Shown: piece after piece, positions 1 to 5,156 of the stretch | How the letters are laid out: the number at the start of each line of letters is the position of its first letter | Numbering within the stretch: position 1 is the stretch's first letter | DNA from: Firmicutes bacterium UBA4996 | GTDB taxonomy: Bacteria; Bacillota; Limnochordia; Darwinibacteriales; Darwinibacteriaceae | DNA: 14,297 nucleotides | Assembly: GCA_002396805.1 (NCBI GenBank) | Contig: DGYW01000019.1 | Span: 47,844 to 62,140, forward strand | Direction of reading: 5' to 3' | Translations under genes and position numbers: made by a program | Notes under the pieces: model-generated | What the model was told of the DNA's origin: nothing | Database searches by the model: none | Seen by the model: only the letters and a program-made list of their open reading frames with translations

Positions 1-49
1 CTGACTCTTAATCAGGGCGTCCACGGTTCGAATCCGTGATGGCCCACCA
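1..49 (+). tRNA. tRNA-Lys (anticodon CTT), 3' part only
   Basis: The window opens inside the anticodon stem. Visible parts are the anticodon loop CTCTTAA (5-11, anticodon CTT, lysine), the variable loop, the T arm CACGG-TTCGAAT-CCGTG (22-38), the acceptor strand ATGGCCC (39-45), discriminator A and an encoded CCA (47-49). The 5' half lies upstream of the window. A tyrosine integrase gene ends 70 bases away, so the 3' end of this tRNA is the likely attachment site of the neighbouring element. Confidence 0.93.
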
Positions 50-65
50 TTTCAAAAAGACGACT

Positions 66-95
66 AGACCGCAGTTTGCGGTCTTTTTTGTTTTG
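66..95 (+). terminator. Intrinsic terminator after tRNA-Lys
   Basis: A perfect 8-bp stem AGACCGCA / TGCGGTCT (66-73 and 77-84) with a 3-base loop GTT is followed directly by a T-run. It should end the tRNA transcript. It also sits between the integrase stop codon and the tRNA, separating the two convergent transcripts. Confidence 0.85.
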
Positions 96-118
96 TTCAA
101 AAAGCAAAATCAAGTGGT

Positions 119-1291
119 CTATTGGGCAAATTTGGGCAAATCTTCTGTTTTGGCATCTTGTTTTCCATGCAATTTTTCGTGAAAAGTCATGGAGGCATAC
201 CTTAAACTTTCTACATATTCCACGATATAATGTTTATTTGTAACATCGGATCCCGGAGCATGGCCTGCTTGCTTTTGAATGTCCGGCGTTGGGATGCCAA
301 AGTATTTCATTAGTGAAATATGGGTGGTTCTTAAATTTTTCGGAGGGATTACTGAGATTCCAAGCTCCTGGGCTTTTCGCATCATGTAACGTCTGATATA
401 TCTGCGACAAGGAACGTGACCTTTGGCATCAGCCACTACGAGATTGTTTTCACGGTTATAATCCTTCGTCTTGATAATGCGCTTGTTTTGATTGGCTTTG
501 TGGAGCTTTAGATGTTCATCTACGAAGGGAGTAAGGACCAAGTAGCGCTCCCTCTTGCTTTTGGTTTCTCCGCGCTTAAACGATTCTGGAGTGCGCTCAA
601 TCACGGCTTCTTCGATTGCGATGTAACCTTCGTGTATATCGTCCCACGTCAGAGCCAATATTTCCTGTGGCCTTAGACCTAACTCTATCCCCAGTACGAT
701 AAAAATGTCATAGAGGTTTTTGAATGTAAGGTGGCTATACATCTTTCTAACCTCTTCGATCGTCCAAATATCATCTTCGGTCTTTTTCCTTGGTTGAGCT
801 TGAGTAAGCAGATCTGGGCAGATGTTCTCCTTCACCTTCTTATTTCTCTTACACCAACCAAAAAATGCAGACAGAGCGCGCTTATTGTGTTGGTCTTTGG
901 TCGGGTGTTTCAGCATAATTTCCTGCAAAGTGGATAACGTGACATCCTTCAGCTTATGGTGCCCAATCTCGGGTAATATGTCTGTTTCAAAACGCTCTTT
1001 ATAAAATCGGTAAGTGTTTGGTTTTCGGTAGACCTTGACAACCCTCATCCACTCCTCATAGGCTTGTTTTACCGTTTGGTGGTTCGTGCTCTGGATCGTA
1101 TTATCTAGATATTCTACATTCCACCGGGTAAGCAAATCAATGGCATCCCGTTCATTACCGCGTACGGTCTCCCGTTTTACCTCGTACTTCCCCGCAGCAT
1201 TACGCCCCAGGCTTAGTTGCACCCGGTAACTATCTTGGCCCCTCTGGTAGATGGCTCCCCTCAACCCCTTAATTTGTACCTTCTTTCTCAC
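119..1291 (-). CDS. int: Tyrosine recombinase / phage-type integrase
   Basis: A 390-residue site-specific recombinase that would integrate and excise the element at the tRNA gene. The N-terminus (about 10-60) resembles an arm-type DNA-binding domain (GAIYQRG, then basic and aromatic residues). Residues about 70-165 form the core-binding helical domain and about 175-375 the catalytic domain. Catalytic candidates are R207 (GLRPQEI), K244, R321 in KNLR, H344 in QAGH and nucleophile Y355 in NKHY. The usual HxxR histidine is lysine here (K318), a variant tolerated in some family members, so the enzyme may still be active. The start is GTG with AGGAAGGTGA upstream (1298-1307). Length is normal for phage/ICE integrases. 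It is transcribed towards the tRNA, and the terminator at 1349-1402 separates it from the genes upstream, suggesting its own promoter. Confidence 0.95.
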   Translation of the reverse strand: MRKKVQIKGLRGAIYQRGQDSYRVQLSLGRNAAGKYEVKRETVRGNERDAIDLLTRWNVEYLDNTIQSTNHQTVKQAYEEWMRVVKVYRKPNTYRFYKERFETDILPEIGHHKLKDVTLSTLQEIMLKHPTKDQHNKRALSAFFGWCKRNKKVKENICPDLLTQAQPRKKTEDDIWTIEEVRKMYSHLTFKNLYDIFIVLGIELGLRPQEILALTWDDIHEGYIAIEEAVIERTPESFKRGETKSKRERYLVLTPFVDEHLKLHKANQNKRIIKTKDYNRENNLVVADAKGHVPCRRYIRRYMMRKAQELGISVIPPKNLRTTHISLMKYFGIPTPDIQKQAGHAPGSDVTNKHYIVEYVESLRYASMTFHEKLHGKQDAKTEDLPKFAQ

Positions 1292-1348
1292 AAATGATCA
1301 CCTTCCTGTGTTGCCCAGATCACAAAAACATATGTTCGGGTGAATGGT

Positions 1349-1402
1349 AAAAAAATATATGGGCCGAAGCCCAACCCCACGGCCAGAGAGGCGGTGGGGT
1401 TG
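1349..1402 (-). terminator. Tandem hairpins with T-run ending the cargo transcript
   Basis: Read on the minus strand, a 9-bp hairpin CAACCCCAC / GTGGGGTTG (1372-1380 with 1394-1402) is followed by a tetraloop hairpin TGGGC-TTCG-GCCCA (1360-1373) and then a T-run (1349-1355). The two hairpins share their border bases (1372-1373), so they may be alternative folds. The second one with its T-run is a textbook intrinsic terminator just after the 35-residue ORF and before the integrase. Confidence 0.8.
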
Positions 1403-1407
1403 TTACG

Positions 1408-1515
1408 CTAACCAATAGGTGTAAAAGTGATCTGAATTGTAATTAGTTTGCTGAGTATCCAAAGAGCTATGATGATAGCGAAAACGATTTTTAATACAGT
1501 TCCAATAAATTTCAT
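1408..1515 (-). CDS. Small membrane peptide, 35 residues
   Basis: A short ORF starting MKFIGTVLK and ending TFTPIG. Residues about 4-27 are almost entirely hydrophobic (IVFAIIIALWIL at the centre), giving one transmembrane helix with a positive N-terminal side (K2, K9) and a short polar tail. It has an ATG start with AAGGAGAG about 8-9 bases upstream, follows the exported-protein gene by only 25 bases, and is followed at once by a strong terminator. Translation signals, spacing and composition all favour a real gene. I do not recognise a family. By analogy with small phage membrane proteins it could be an exclusion, toxin-like or holin-like peptide, or a partner of the upstream exported protein. 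That role is speculation. Confidence 0.6.
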   Translation of the reverse strand: MKFIGTVLKIVFAIIIALWILSKLITIQITFTPIG

Positions 1516-1540
1516 TATCAACACTCTCCTTCAGTCAACT

Positions 1541-2335
1541 TTACTTCGTAAGGACGGCATATATTTTGATAGCATAGTCGTTATCCACATAATCGGGAAC
1601 TAAAAAGCTGATTACAGCCTCCCTTGAATCTTCTGTCAGAACATAACCCACTTCTGCGATGAATATGGATAACGGCCGAAGAAGTGAATCTACATTATCC
1701 CCTGTAGACATGAATATAAAACTGTCTTCATATACTTGGTCGATGTTCAAAATTTCCGAACTAGAAAGATTGGAAGCACTAAGAAGAGCGATGTATTGTA
1801 GACAAATGTTATTGAGACTTTCCGAGTGATTCGCTACTAATACATCTTTATCGCGGTCTCGCATCGAATAAGGATAGCCTAGAAAAAGTCTTAACCAGTA
1901 CAAATGCTCTTTACGATTGGTGATGTTAGACTGAAACCACTCATAAATATTTCCGAAATTAGTAGCGGGGCCAACCATCGTTTCAGTATATTGGCTAAAG
2001 GGGTAGTCCTTTAACATTTTGGCACGAATAGAGTTAGCGTTGTAATTATAGCTATTGTGAGTGAATTGCTGTTCTCCTATTTCGGCTAGCAACTTTTCAT
2101 AGAACAAAAAGCGCTCAACACGCGTATCGTAATCGAACTGTTCTAGACTTACACGCCAACCAAAAACGCGTTGACTGTCTGCAGATTTAAATGAAGGTTT
2201 CGGGTTGCTCTCGTACCACCTGTTAATGGCCCTAATCATCGAATCGTAAGGTGTTTCTGCGCTGACAATAGTCATCGATTGTAGCAAAACCATAATCCCC
2301 ACTATTAACACAAAGACCCACACTCGCCTTTTCAT
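1541..2335 (-). CDS. Exported protein of unknown function
   Basis: A 264-residue protein with a clear Sec signal peptide: basic start MKRRVW, hydrophobic core about residues 6-22, and likely cleavage after VSA (residue 26). There is no lipobox cysteine, so it would be released outside the cytoplasmic membrane. The mature part (about 238 residues) is mostly polar, rich in Tyr, Ser, Asn and Leu, with no second membrane segment and no catalytic motif that I recognise. I chose the ATG at 2335 because AGGGAGG lies 7 bases upstream; a TTG one codon earlier is possible. It lies between the YccF-like gene and the 35-residue membrane peptide in the cargo position of the element, where phages and ICEs often carry lysogenic-conversion genes. 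No function can be assigned from sequence. Confidence 0.8.
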   Translation of the reverse strand: MKRRVWVFVLIVGIMVLLQSMTIVSAETPYDSMIRAINRWYESNPKPSFKSADSQRVFGWRVSLEQFDYDTRVERFLFYEKLLAEIGEQQFTHNSYNYNANSIRAKMLKDYPFSQYTETMVGPATNFGNIYEWFQSNITNRKEHLYWLRLFLGYPYSMRDRDKDVLVANHSESLNNICLQYIALLSASNLSSSEILNIDQVYEDSFIFMSTGDNVDSLLRPLSIFIAEVGYVLTEDSREAVISFLVPDYVDNDYAIKIYAVLTK

Positions 2336-2454
2336 CAAAAAACCTCCCTGTTTATATTTTTACCAACCCAAAAACATAGGTAGTTTCTTTTTCCTAGCAA
2401 CTTTTCCGGTGCGCTTGCGTCTACCGCATAACATTGCACCCGAGAGCATCCAAG

Positions 2455-2910
2455 CTATATTCTCAAAGATTGTTTTTCTAATTCTTTGGCAACCGCGCTG
2501 GCCAGAGCGTCCTTTTTCGTTACGACCTTGCATCCAATGGGTGATATTAAGAATTTACCCATCCTAACATAGACCACCGCGACCGGTATCCCGATTATTG
2601 TGATGGTGTAGACTATGGCTAAAAACAAGTAGACTATAGTTAGAACTAAACCAATCGGAAACCAAATTATGTTCAAGACTAGGTTGATAATTTTCCAAAA
2701 TGTAGATACGTTTTGCTTCCCTTTGAGCTTGGTCTCCTTGATTATTTCCTTACCATAAGGAAAAGCCGATAGTTTGGCGAATTCGAAGCAGGCTTTGCCA
2801 ATCGGTATACCAACTATCGTTATAGAAAACACTACTCCAATCAATAACCAGAGTAGGGCTAAAATCCCGCCACCCAAAATGAACCACAATAGATTTCCTA
2901 AAGCCGACAT
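2455..2910 (-). CDS. yccF: YccF-family (DUF307) inner-membrane protein
   Basis: A 151-residue membrane protein. An internal duplication is visible: TIVGIPIGKACFEFAKLSAF followed by PYG (31-53) and TIIGIPVAVVYVRMGKFLIS followed by PIG (104-126). Each copy follows a hydrophobic stretch (about 5-35 and 75-110). This duplicated IxGIP...K..(P)YG/PIG pattern and the length (E. coli YccF is about 148 residues) match the YccF family. The biochemical role of the family is not established to my knowledge. Start ATG with GGGGAG upstream. It is on the same strand as the exported protein and the repressor module, with gaps of about 120 and 50 bases, so co-transcription is possible. A membrane protein encoded between integrase and repressor suggests an accessory role such as envelope change or phage exclusion (inference). 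Confidence 0.85.
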   Translation of the reverse strand: MSALGNLLWFILGGGILALLWLLIGVVFSITIVGIPIGKACFEFAKLSAFPYGKEIIKETKLKGKQNVSTFWKIINLVLNIIWFPIGLVLTIVYLFLAIVYTITIIGIPVAVVYVRMGKFLISPIGCKVVTKKDALASAVAKELEKQSLRI

Positions 2911-2962
2911 CTTAACTCCCCTCTCGAACGCATATTCGGCAACACTTTTCCGACAACTTCGG

Positions 2963-3436
2963 CTAAAAATAAACGTTGTAGCTGGTCTTTAACTCAGCGA
3001 CAACCCCGCAATGTTTTTCTGATTCCCTCAGATATTCTCCTTTAAGTTCGATAAACCCCGGTAAAACATAAAAATAATCCGCCAGCTCCTGCTTGTCCAT
3101 CCCAACTTTCACGCAATCCCAAAAAGTGTATGTATCGATCATTAGGTTAACTGCCCACTTTGTAGCAAGGCGCTCATTTTTAGTGGCGTAGATCGAACTT
3201 GTACTATTTGCGGCAATGATGTGGTGTCCTGCGGTCTCGAAGTGATGTCCTAACTCATGGGATAGGACACACCGGAGTTTTCGCTCATTCGTATGTAGTG
3301 TGGTGGATAGTGCTATAACTGGTGTGGGAACTTCTGGTGTATATGTGTAGATACCCTCGACATGGTGCATTTTTCGCCATTCAATTGCGATCCCCTCATA
3401 TTCTGCGAGTTGGAAAAGGAAGTGGGTAGGGATCAC
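2963..3436 (-). CDS. ImmA/IrrE-family metallopeptidase
   Basis: A 157-residue protein with the zinc-protease motif HELGH at 60-64 and a downstream glutamate in NERLATKWA (E88) in the place of the third metal ligand. This fits the ImmA/IrrE (Peptidase_M78) family. In ICEBs1 and related phages, ImmA cleaves the ImmR-type repressor to induce the element. The gene overlaps the repressor gene by 4 bases (GTGA: its GTG start with the repressor's TGA), which implies translational coupling and the same antirepressor role here. All visible catalytic residues are intact. Confidence 0.92.
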   Translation of the reverse strand: MIPTHFLFQLAEYEGIAIEWRKMHHVEGIYTYTPEVPTPVIALSTTLHTNERKLRCVLSHELGHHFETAGHHIIAANSTSSIYATKNERLATKWAVNLMIDTYTFWDCVKVGMDKQELADYFYVLPGFIELKGEYLRESEKHCGVVAELKTSYNVYF

Positions 3437-3789
3437 CTTTTATCATCACCCTCTTTCTTCGCATATTTTACTTTCACGTACTCAATAAAGTCCATAACCT
3501 CCTTCCTGGCCTCTGGCGTGAGTTCGCTTATCCCTTCTGCTAAATAGGGAGCGACCGTTTCGGGGAGGTCGTCTGTATTGATGGAGGTGGGGACGCCAGT
3601 CCGGCCGAGGAGGTAGTTTGCATCCACCTCAAAAAAGTCAGCTAACTTGTTTATAGTTGCGATGTCGGGTTCAGCTTTGTCGTTCTCCCACTTAGCCACA
3701 GCTTGTTGAGTAACCCCGAGCTTCTCCGCTAGAAGTCTCTGGGGTATTTTTTTGCCCTCTCTGAGTTCCCTTAACCGTTCTCCAAACAA
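3433..3789 (-). CDS. XRE-family repressor (ImmR/cI-like)
   Basis: A 118-residue DNA-binding protein. The N-terminus (about 1-62) is a classical HTH_3 domain: ERLRELREGK, then LLAEKLGVTQQAVAKWEN with the recognition helix near 27-36, then the helix around LADFFEVDANYLLGR. The C-terminal part (about 66-118, ELTPEARKEVMDFIEYV) is a short helical segment like that of ImmR-type repressors, probably for oligomerisation or as the ImmA cleavage region. The start is TTG with AAGGGTGG about 6 bases upstream. It probably binds the ACAAC-N5-GTTGT sites next to it, silencing the rightward promoter and controlling its own. Confidence 0.93.
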   Translation of the reverse strand: MFGERLRELREGKKIPQRLLAEKLGVTQQAVAKWENDKAEPDIATINKLADFFEVDANYLLGRTGVPTSINTDDLPETVAPYLAEGISELTPEARKEVMDFIEYVKVKYAKKEGDDKR

Positions 3790-3814
3790 CCGAATCCACC
3801 CTTCCTATGCCTGT

Positions 3815-3845
3815 ATTATACAACATCGGGTTGTTGTTTGTACAA
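3815..3845 (-). promoter_or_regulatory. Leftward promoter of the repressor operon
   Basis: On the minus strand a consensus -10 TATAAT (3815-3820) has a weak -35 TTGTAC (3840-3845) at 19-base spacing. The exact operator at 3820-3834 begins on the last base of the -10 box, so binding there would block RNA polymerase. This suggests autoregulation. Confidence 0.55.
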
Positions 3846-3939
3846 TTTAACAACTAAAATTCGTAAAAAGGGTTGACAACAACCTAACGTTGTTATAAAC
3901 TAAACACAACGAAGGGTTGTTGGCACAACCGTAGCTTGT
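3820..3939. promoter_or_regulatory. Repressor operator array, ACAAC-N5-GTTGT, four sites
   Basis: Three exact inverted repeats ACAAC-N5-GTTGT lie at 3820-3834 (spacer ATCGG), 3879-3893 (CTAAC) and 3906-3920 (GAAGG). A fourth at 3925-3939 (spacer CGTAG) has one mismatch (CTTGT). The spacers differ while the arms are conserved, as expected for binding sites of a dimeric HTH repressor. Centres are 59, 27 and 19 bases apart. One site touches the leftward -10 and one fills the rightward spacer. The binder is inferred to be the adjacent XRE protein. Confidence 0.8.
3873..3899 (+). promoter_or_regulatory. Rightward promoter of the Cro-like gene
   Basis: A consensus -35 TTGACA (3873-3878) and -10 TATAAA (3894-3899) are separated by 15 bases. 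That spacer is short, and it is exactly the 15-bp operator at 3879-3893. Repressor bound there would sit between the two promoter boxes. The promoter faces the truncated Cro-like gene. Confidence 0.6.
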
Positions 3940-3958
3940 TTAAGGAGGTGAGACTGGC

Positions 3959-4126
3959 CTATGAAAGCGAGAAGGTGGCTGCAAGAATTACGGGATGCGG
4001 CTGATTTAACGCAACAGGACGTTGCCAGTGCTGCAAGACTTCTACTTTGTCTTTAAGTAGCTCCGCTATCGATACCATCTTAATGGTTGCATCCATTTCG
4101 GCCCTCTGAAGCTCCAAATCGGTCAT
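3959..4126 (-). pseudogene. Broken small ORF joined to the Cro-like remnant
   Basis: A 55-codon minus-strand frame starting MTDLELQRAEMDATIKMVSI. The first 31 residues are hydrophilic and helix-like with normal codon use (AELLKDKVEVL follows). The rest is the antisense of the Cro-like remnant and has no protein character. I read it as the 5' part of an unknown small gene cut at about 4033. The ribosome binding site is weak. Its opposite orientation to the gene it abuts supports a rearrangement junction. The family is not recognised. Confidence 0.35.
3961..4056 (+). pseudogene. Truncated Cro-like XRE gene
   Basis: A start with a strong AAGGAGGTGAG site (3942-3952) opens a 31-codon frame, beginning MKARRWLQELRDAADLTQQD and continuing VASAA. 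This is the start of an XRE helix-turn-helix domain (helices 1 and 2). After VASAA the frame becomes RLLLCL and stops. The recognition helix and the rest of the domain are missing. It sits where a Cro/excision regulator belongs, divergent from the repressor and behind the operator-controlled promoter. The break at about 4033 coincides with sequence that reads better as coding on the opposite strand, so this looks like a recombination or deletion junction rather than a point mutation. Confidence 0.7.
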
Positions 4127-4176
4127 TCTGACCTATCCAGGACGAAAGATTGCAACTTGCAAACCAGATAGGTGCC

Positions 4177-4365
4177 CTAAAGGCCGCCGCTGCCTCTGCA
4201 AGCAAAACAGGAGGACTTTGTGTAGTCTCGCGGCTCATCAAGTGTGACAAGGACTTTACTCCATTTTTGGAGCACGTGAGGGCGGAGAACGAGTTGTACT
4301 CCCTCCGGTTTTTCTTGATTCATGCGCTCTTGAATGTCTCTTAGTTGTAACCAACGCAGGCTCAT
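4177..4365 (-). CDS. Hypothetical small protein, doubtful
   Basis: A 62-codon minus-strand frame starting MSLRWLQLRDIQERMNQEKP with a plausible amphipathic, charged composition (VLQKWSKVLVTLDEPRDY follows). The frame is open further upstream to a TTG at 4437. No strong ribosome binding site precedes the ATG at 4365. An AAGGAGG motif lies near the upstream TTG but reads inside the frame. It points the same way as the broken frame at 3959-4126, with 50 bases between them, so both may derive from one lost operon of the element. The C-terminal residues SCFACRGSGGL look less natural and may be a fusion. No family is recognised, and it may be a fragment. Confidence 0.3.
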   Translation of the reverse strand: MSLRWLQLRDIQERMNQEKPEGVQLVLRPHVLQKWSKVLVTLDEPRDYTKSSCFACRGSGGL

Positions 4366-5036
4366 CCGGCGATTTTGCAGATGGTAAGGTGAGGACGGTG
4401 AAGGAATTCTTAACTGGGATACCTCCTTGCCCCACAAGGGCGTCTGGGCTCATCGCCGTAGGGCATTCGAATGGCATCAACATACGCATGTGATTCGAGT
4501 CTTCCTCTGAAACGCAATAATAACGAGGATGATGTCACAAAGCTACTTCTATATGTTTGTATTGGTAGAAACAATACCCCTCAAAACTCCCTGTAGTTCC
4601 AAGTATGGTACTTCACAGCAAACCATCAATTCGGCCAATTATTGTTAGTTTATAAACCTTTACCCTGTTTTCCTTGTTTACATCTTCGCGGTATTATTAA
4701 TGTTAATGTTGTAATATGGCAAAATAAATGTCAACCAGACACATGTATGTGCAACATGCTATTGTTTTCCGGGATGACGTGATATTAGACATACCCGCCA
4801 GTTTCTAAGGGGCAGTTGATGGCCGCGGTAAGTGTGCCAATCCGAAGGGTGCATTCGGCGAGCGGGGATCAATGAGGGAGTTTCGAGTAAAGTTTCGTTG
4901 GCTAACAGTGGGGCCGAGCTGACGCTTTTCGCCCAGCGGAGTAGTAGTCTTCCGCACAAACCGTCAGGGAGGCGTTCCAAAAGGACAGAGATTTGGTTCA
5001 AAATCTATATACTGCAATGGTTTAATGAGTTTAAAC
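4366..5036. other. Non-coding scar with no convincing gene
   Basis: About 670 bases without a gene I can defend. The first part (to about 4500) has short overlapping open frames on the minus strand, none with a clear start. Positions about 4500-4760 are AT-rich with stops in all frames. Positions about 4790-4985 are GC-richer, with a small hairpin CCGAA-N7-TTCGG (about 4843-4859) and an 80-codon minus-strand frame (4759-5001) of implausible composition. The AT-rich importer promoter region follows. It may hold remnants of an insertion sequence or of the mobile element, but I cannot identify one. Confidence 0.5.
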
Positions 5037-5066
5037 TTCACATTTATAGTAATATCTATTTATAAT
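5037..5066 (+). promoter_or_regulatory. Candidate promoter of the ABC importer operon
   Basis: A -35-like TTCACA (5037-5042) and a consensus -10 TATAAT (5061-5066) at 18-base spacing lie in an AT-rich stretch 91 bases upstream of the binding-protein start. A 10-base palindrome AGTTTAAACT sits immediately upstream of the -35 and could be a regulator site. The -35 departs from consensus, as is usual for activated promoters. Confidence 0.5.
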
Positions 5067-5097
5067 TAACATCAGAGTGCACAATCTGCTTTTCGCC

Positions 5098-5121
5098 TCA
5101 CCGATGATATTCCATCGGTGA
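5098..5121 (+). promoter_or_regulatory. Leader hairpin upstream of the binding-protein gene
   Basis: A perfect 9-bp inverted repeat TCACCGATG / CATCGGTGA with a 6-base loop lies in the predicted 5' leader, ending 20 bases before the ribosome binding site AGGGGAGG (5141-5148). It is not followed by a T-run, so it is not a simple terminator. It could stabilise the mRNA, be an operator, or modulate translation. The symmetry is seen; the function is inference. Confidence 0.45.
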
Positions 5122-5156
5122 AACAACGAAAAAGCAAAAAAGGGGAGGACTTTACA

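Larger units (their letters stand above)
22..4033. mobile_element. Integrated element end (phage/ICE-like), truncated at the lysis/lysogeny switch
   Basis: The block holds a tyrosine integrase beside a tRNA 3' end, accessory genes, an ImmA-like protease, an XRE repressor and a divergent operator region. This is the standard layout of the early/control end of a temperate phage, satellite or ICEBs1-type element. The right boundary is set where the Cro-like gene loses coding sense (about 4033). No second copy of the tRNA 3' end is visible by eye in the rest of the window, and no replication, packaging, conjugation or structural genes follow. Either most of the element was deleted or the true far end lies elsewhere. 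The boundaries are approximate. Confidence 0.55.

Noticed and set aside
3790..3960. CRISPR-like short repeats in the control region
   Set aside because: The repeats are inverted, 15 bp, irregularly spaced and next to a repressor. They are operators, not a CRISPR array; no array is seen in the window.
4150..4344. Plus-strand 64-codon frame (MQLANQIGALK...)
   Set aside because: It overlaps the better-looking minus-strand frame, has no ribosome binding site, and its C-terminal half is antisense of that frame.
4256..4489. Second minus-strand frame with several ATGs (MRMLMPFECP...)
   Set aside because: Composition is poor (many Ser, Pro and Thr with no structure), there is no ribosome binding site, and it competes with the 4177-4365 frame. 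Neither can be shown to be real.
4759..5001. 80-codon minus-strand frame (MNQISVLLERLP...)
   Set aside because: No ribosome binding site, odd composition (Arg, His and Pro rich) and no recognisable family. Kept only as part of the scar.
5118..5156. Earlier GTG start for the binding protein
   Set aside because: It lies inside the leader hairpin, places the ribosome binding site within the coding region and would put a charged 13-residue extension before a normal signal peptide.
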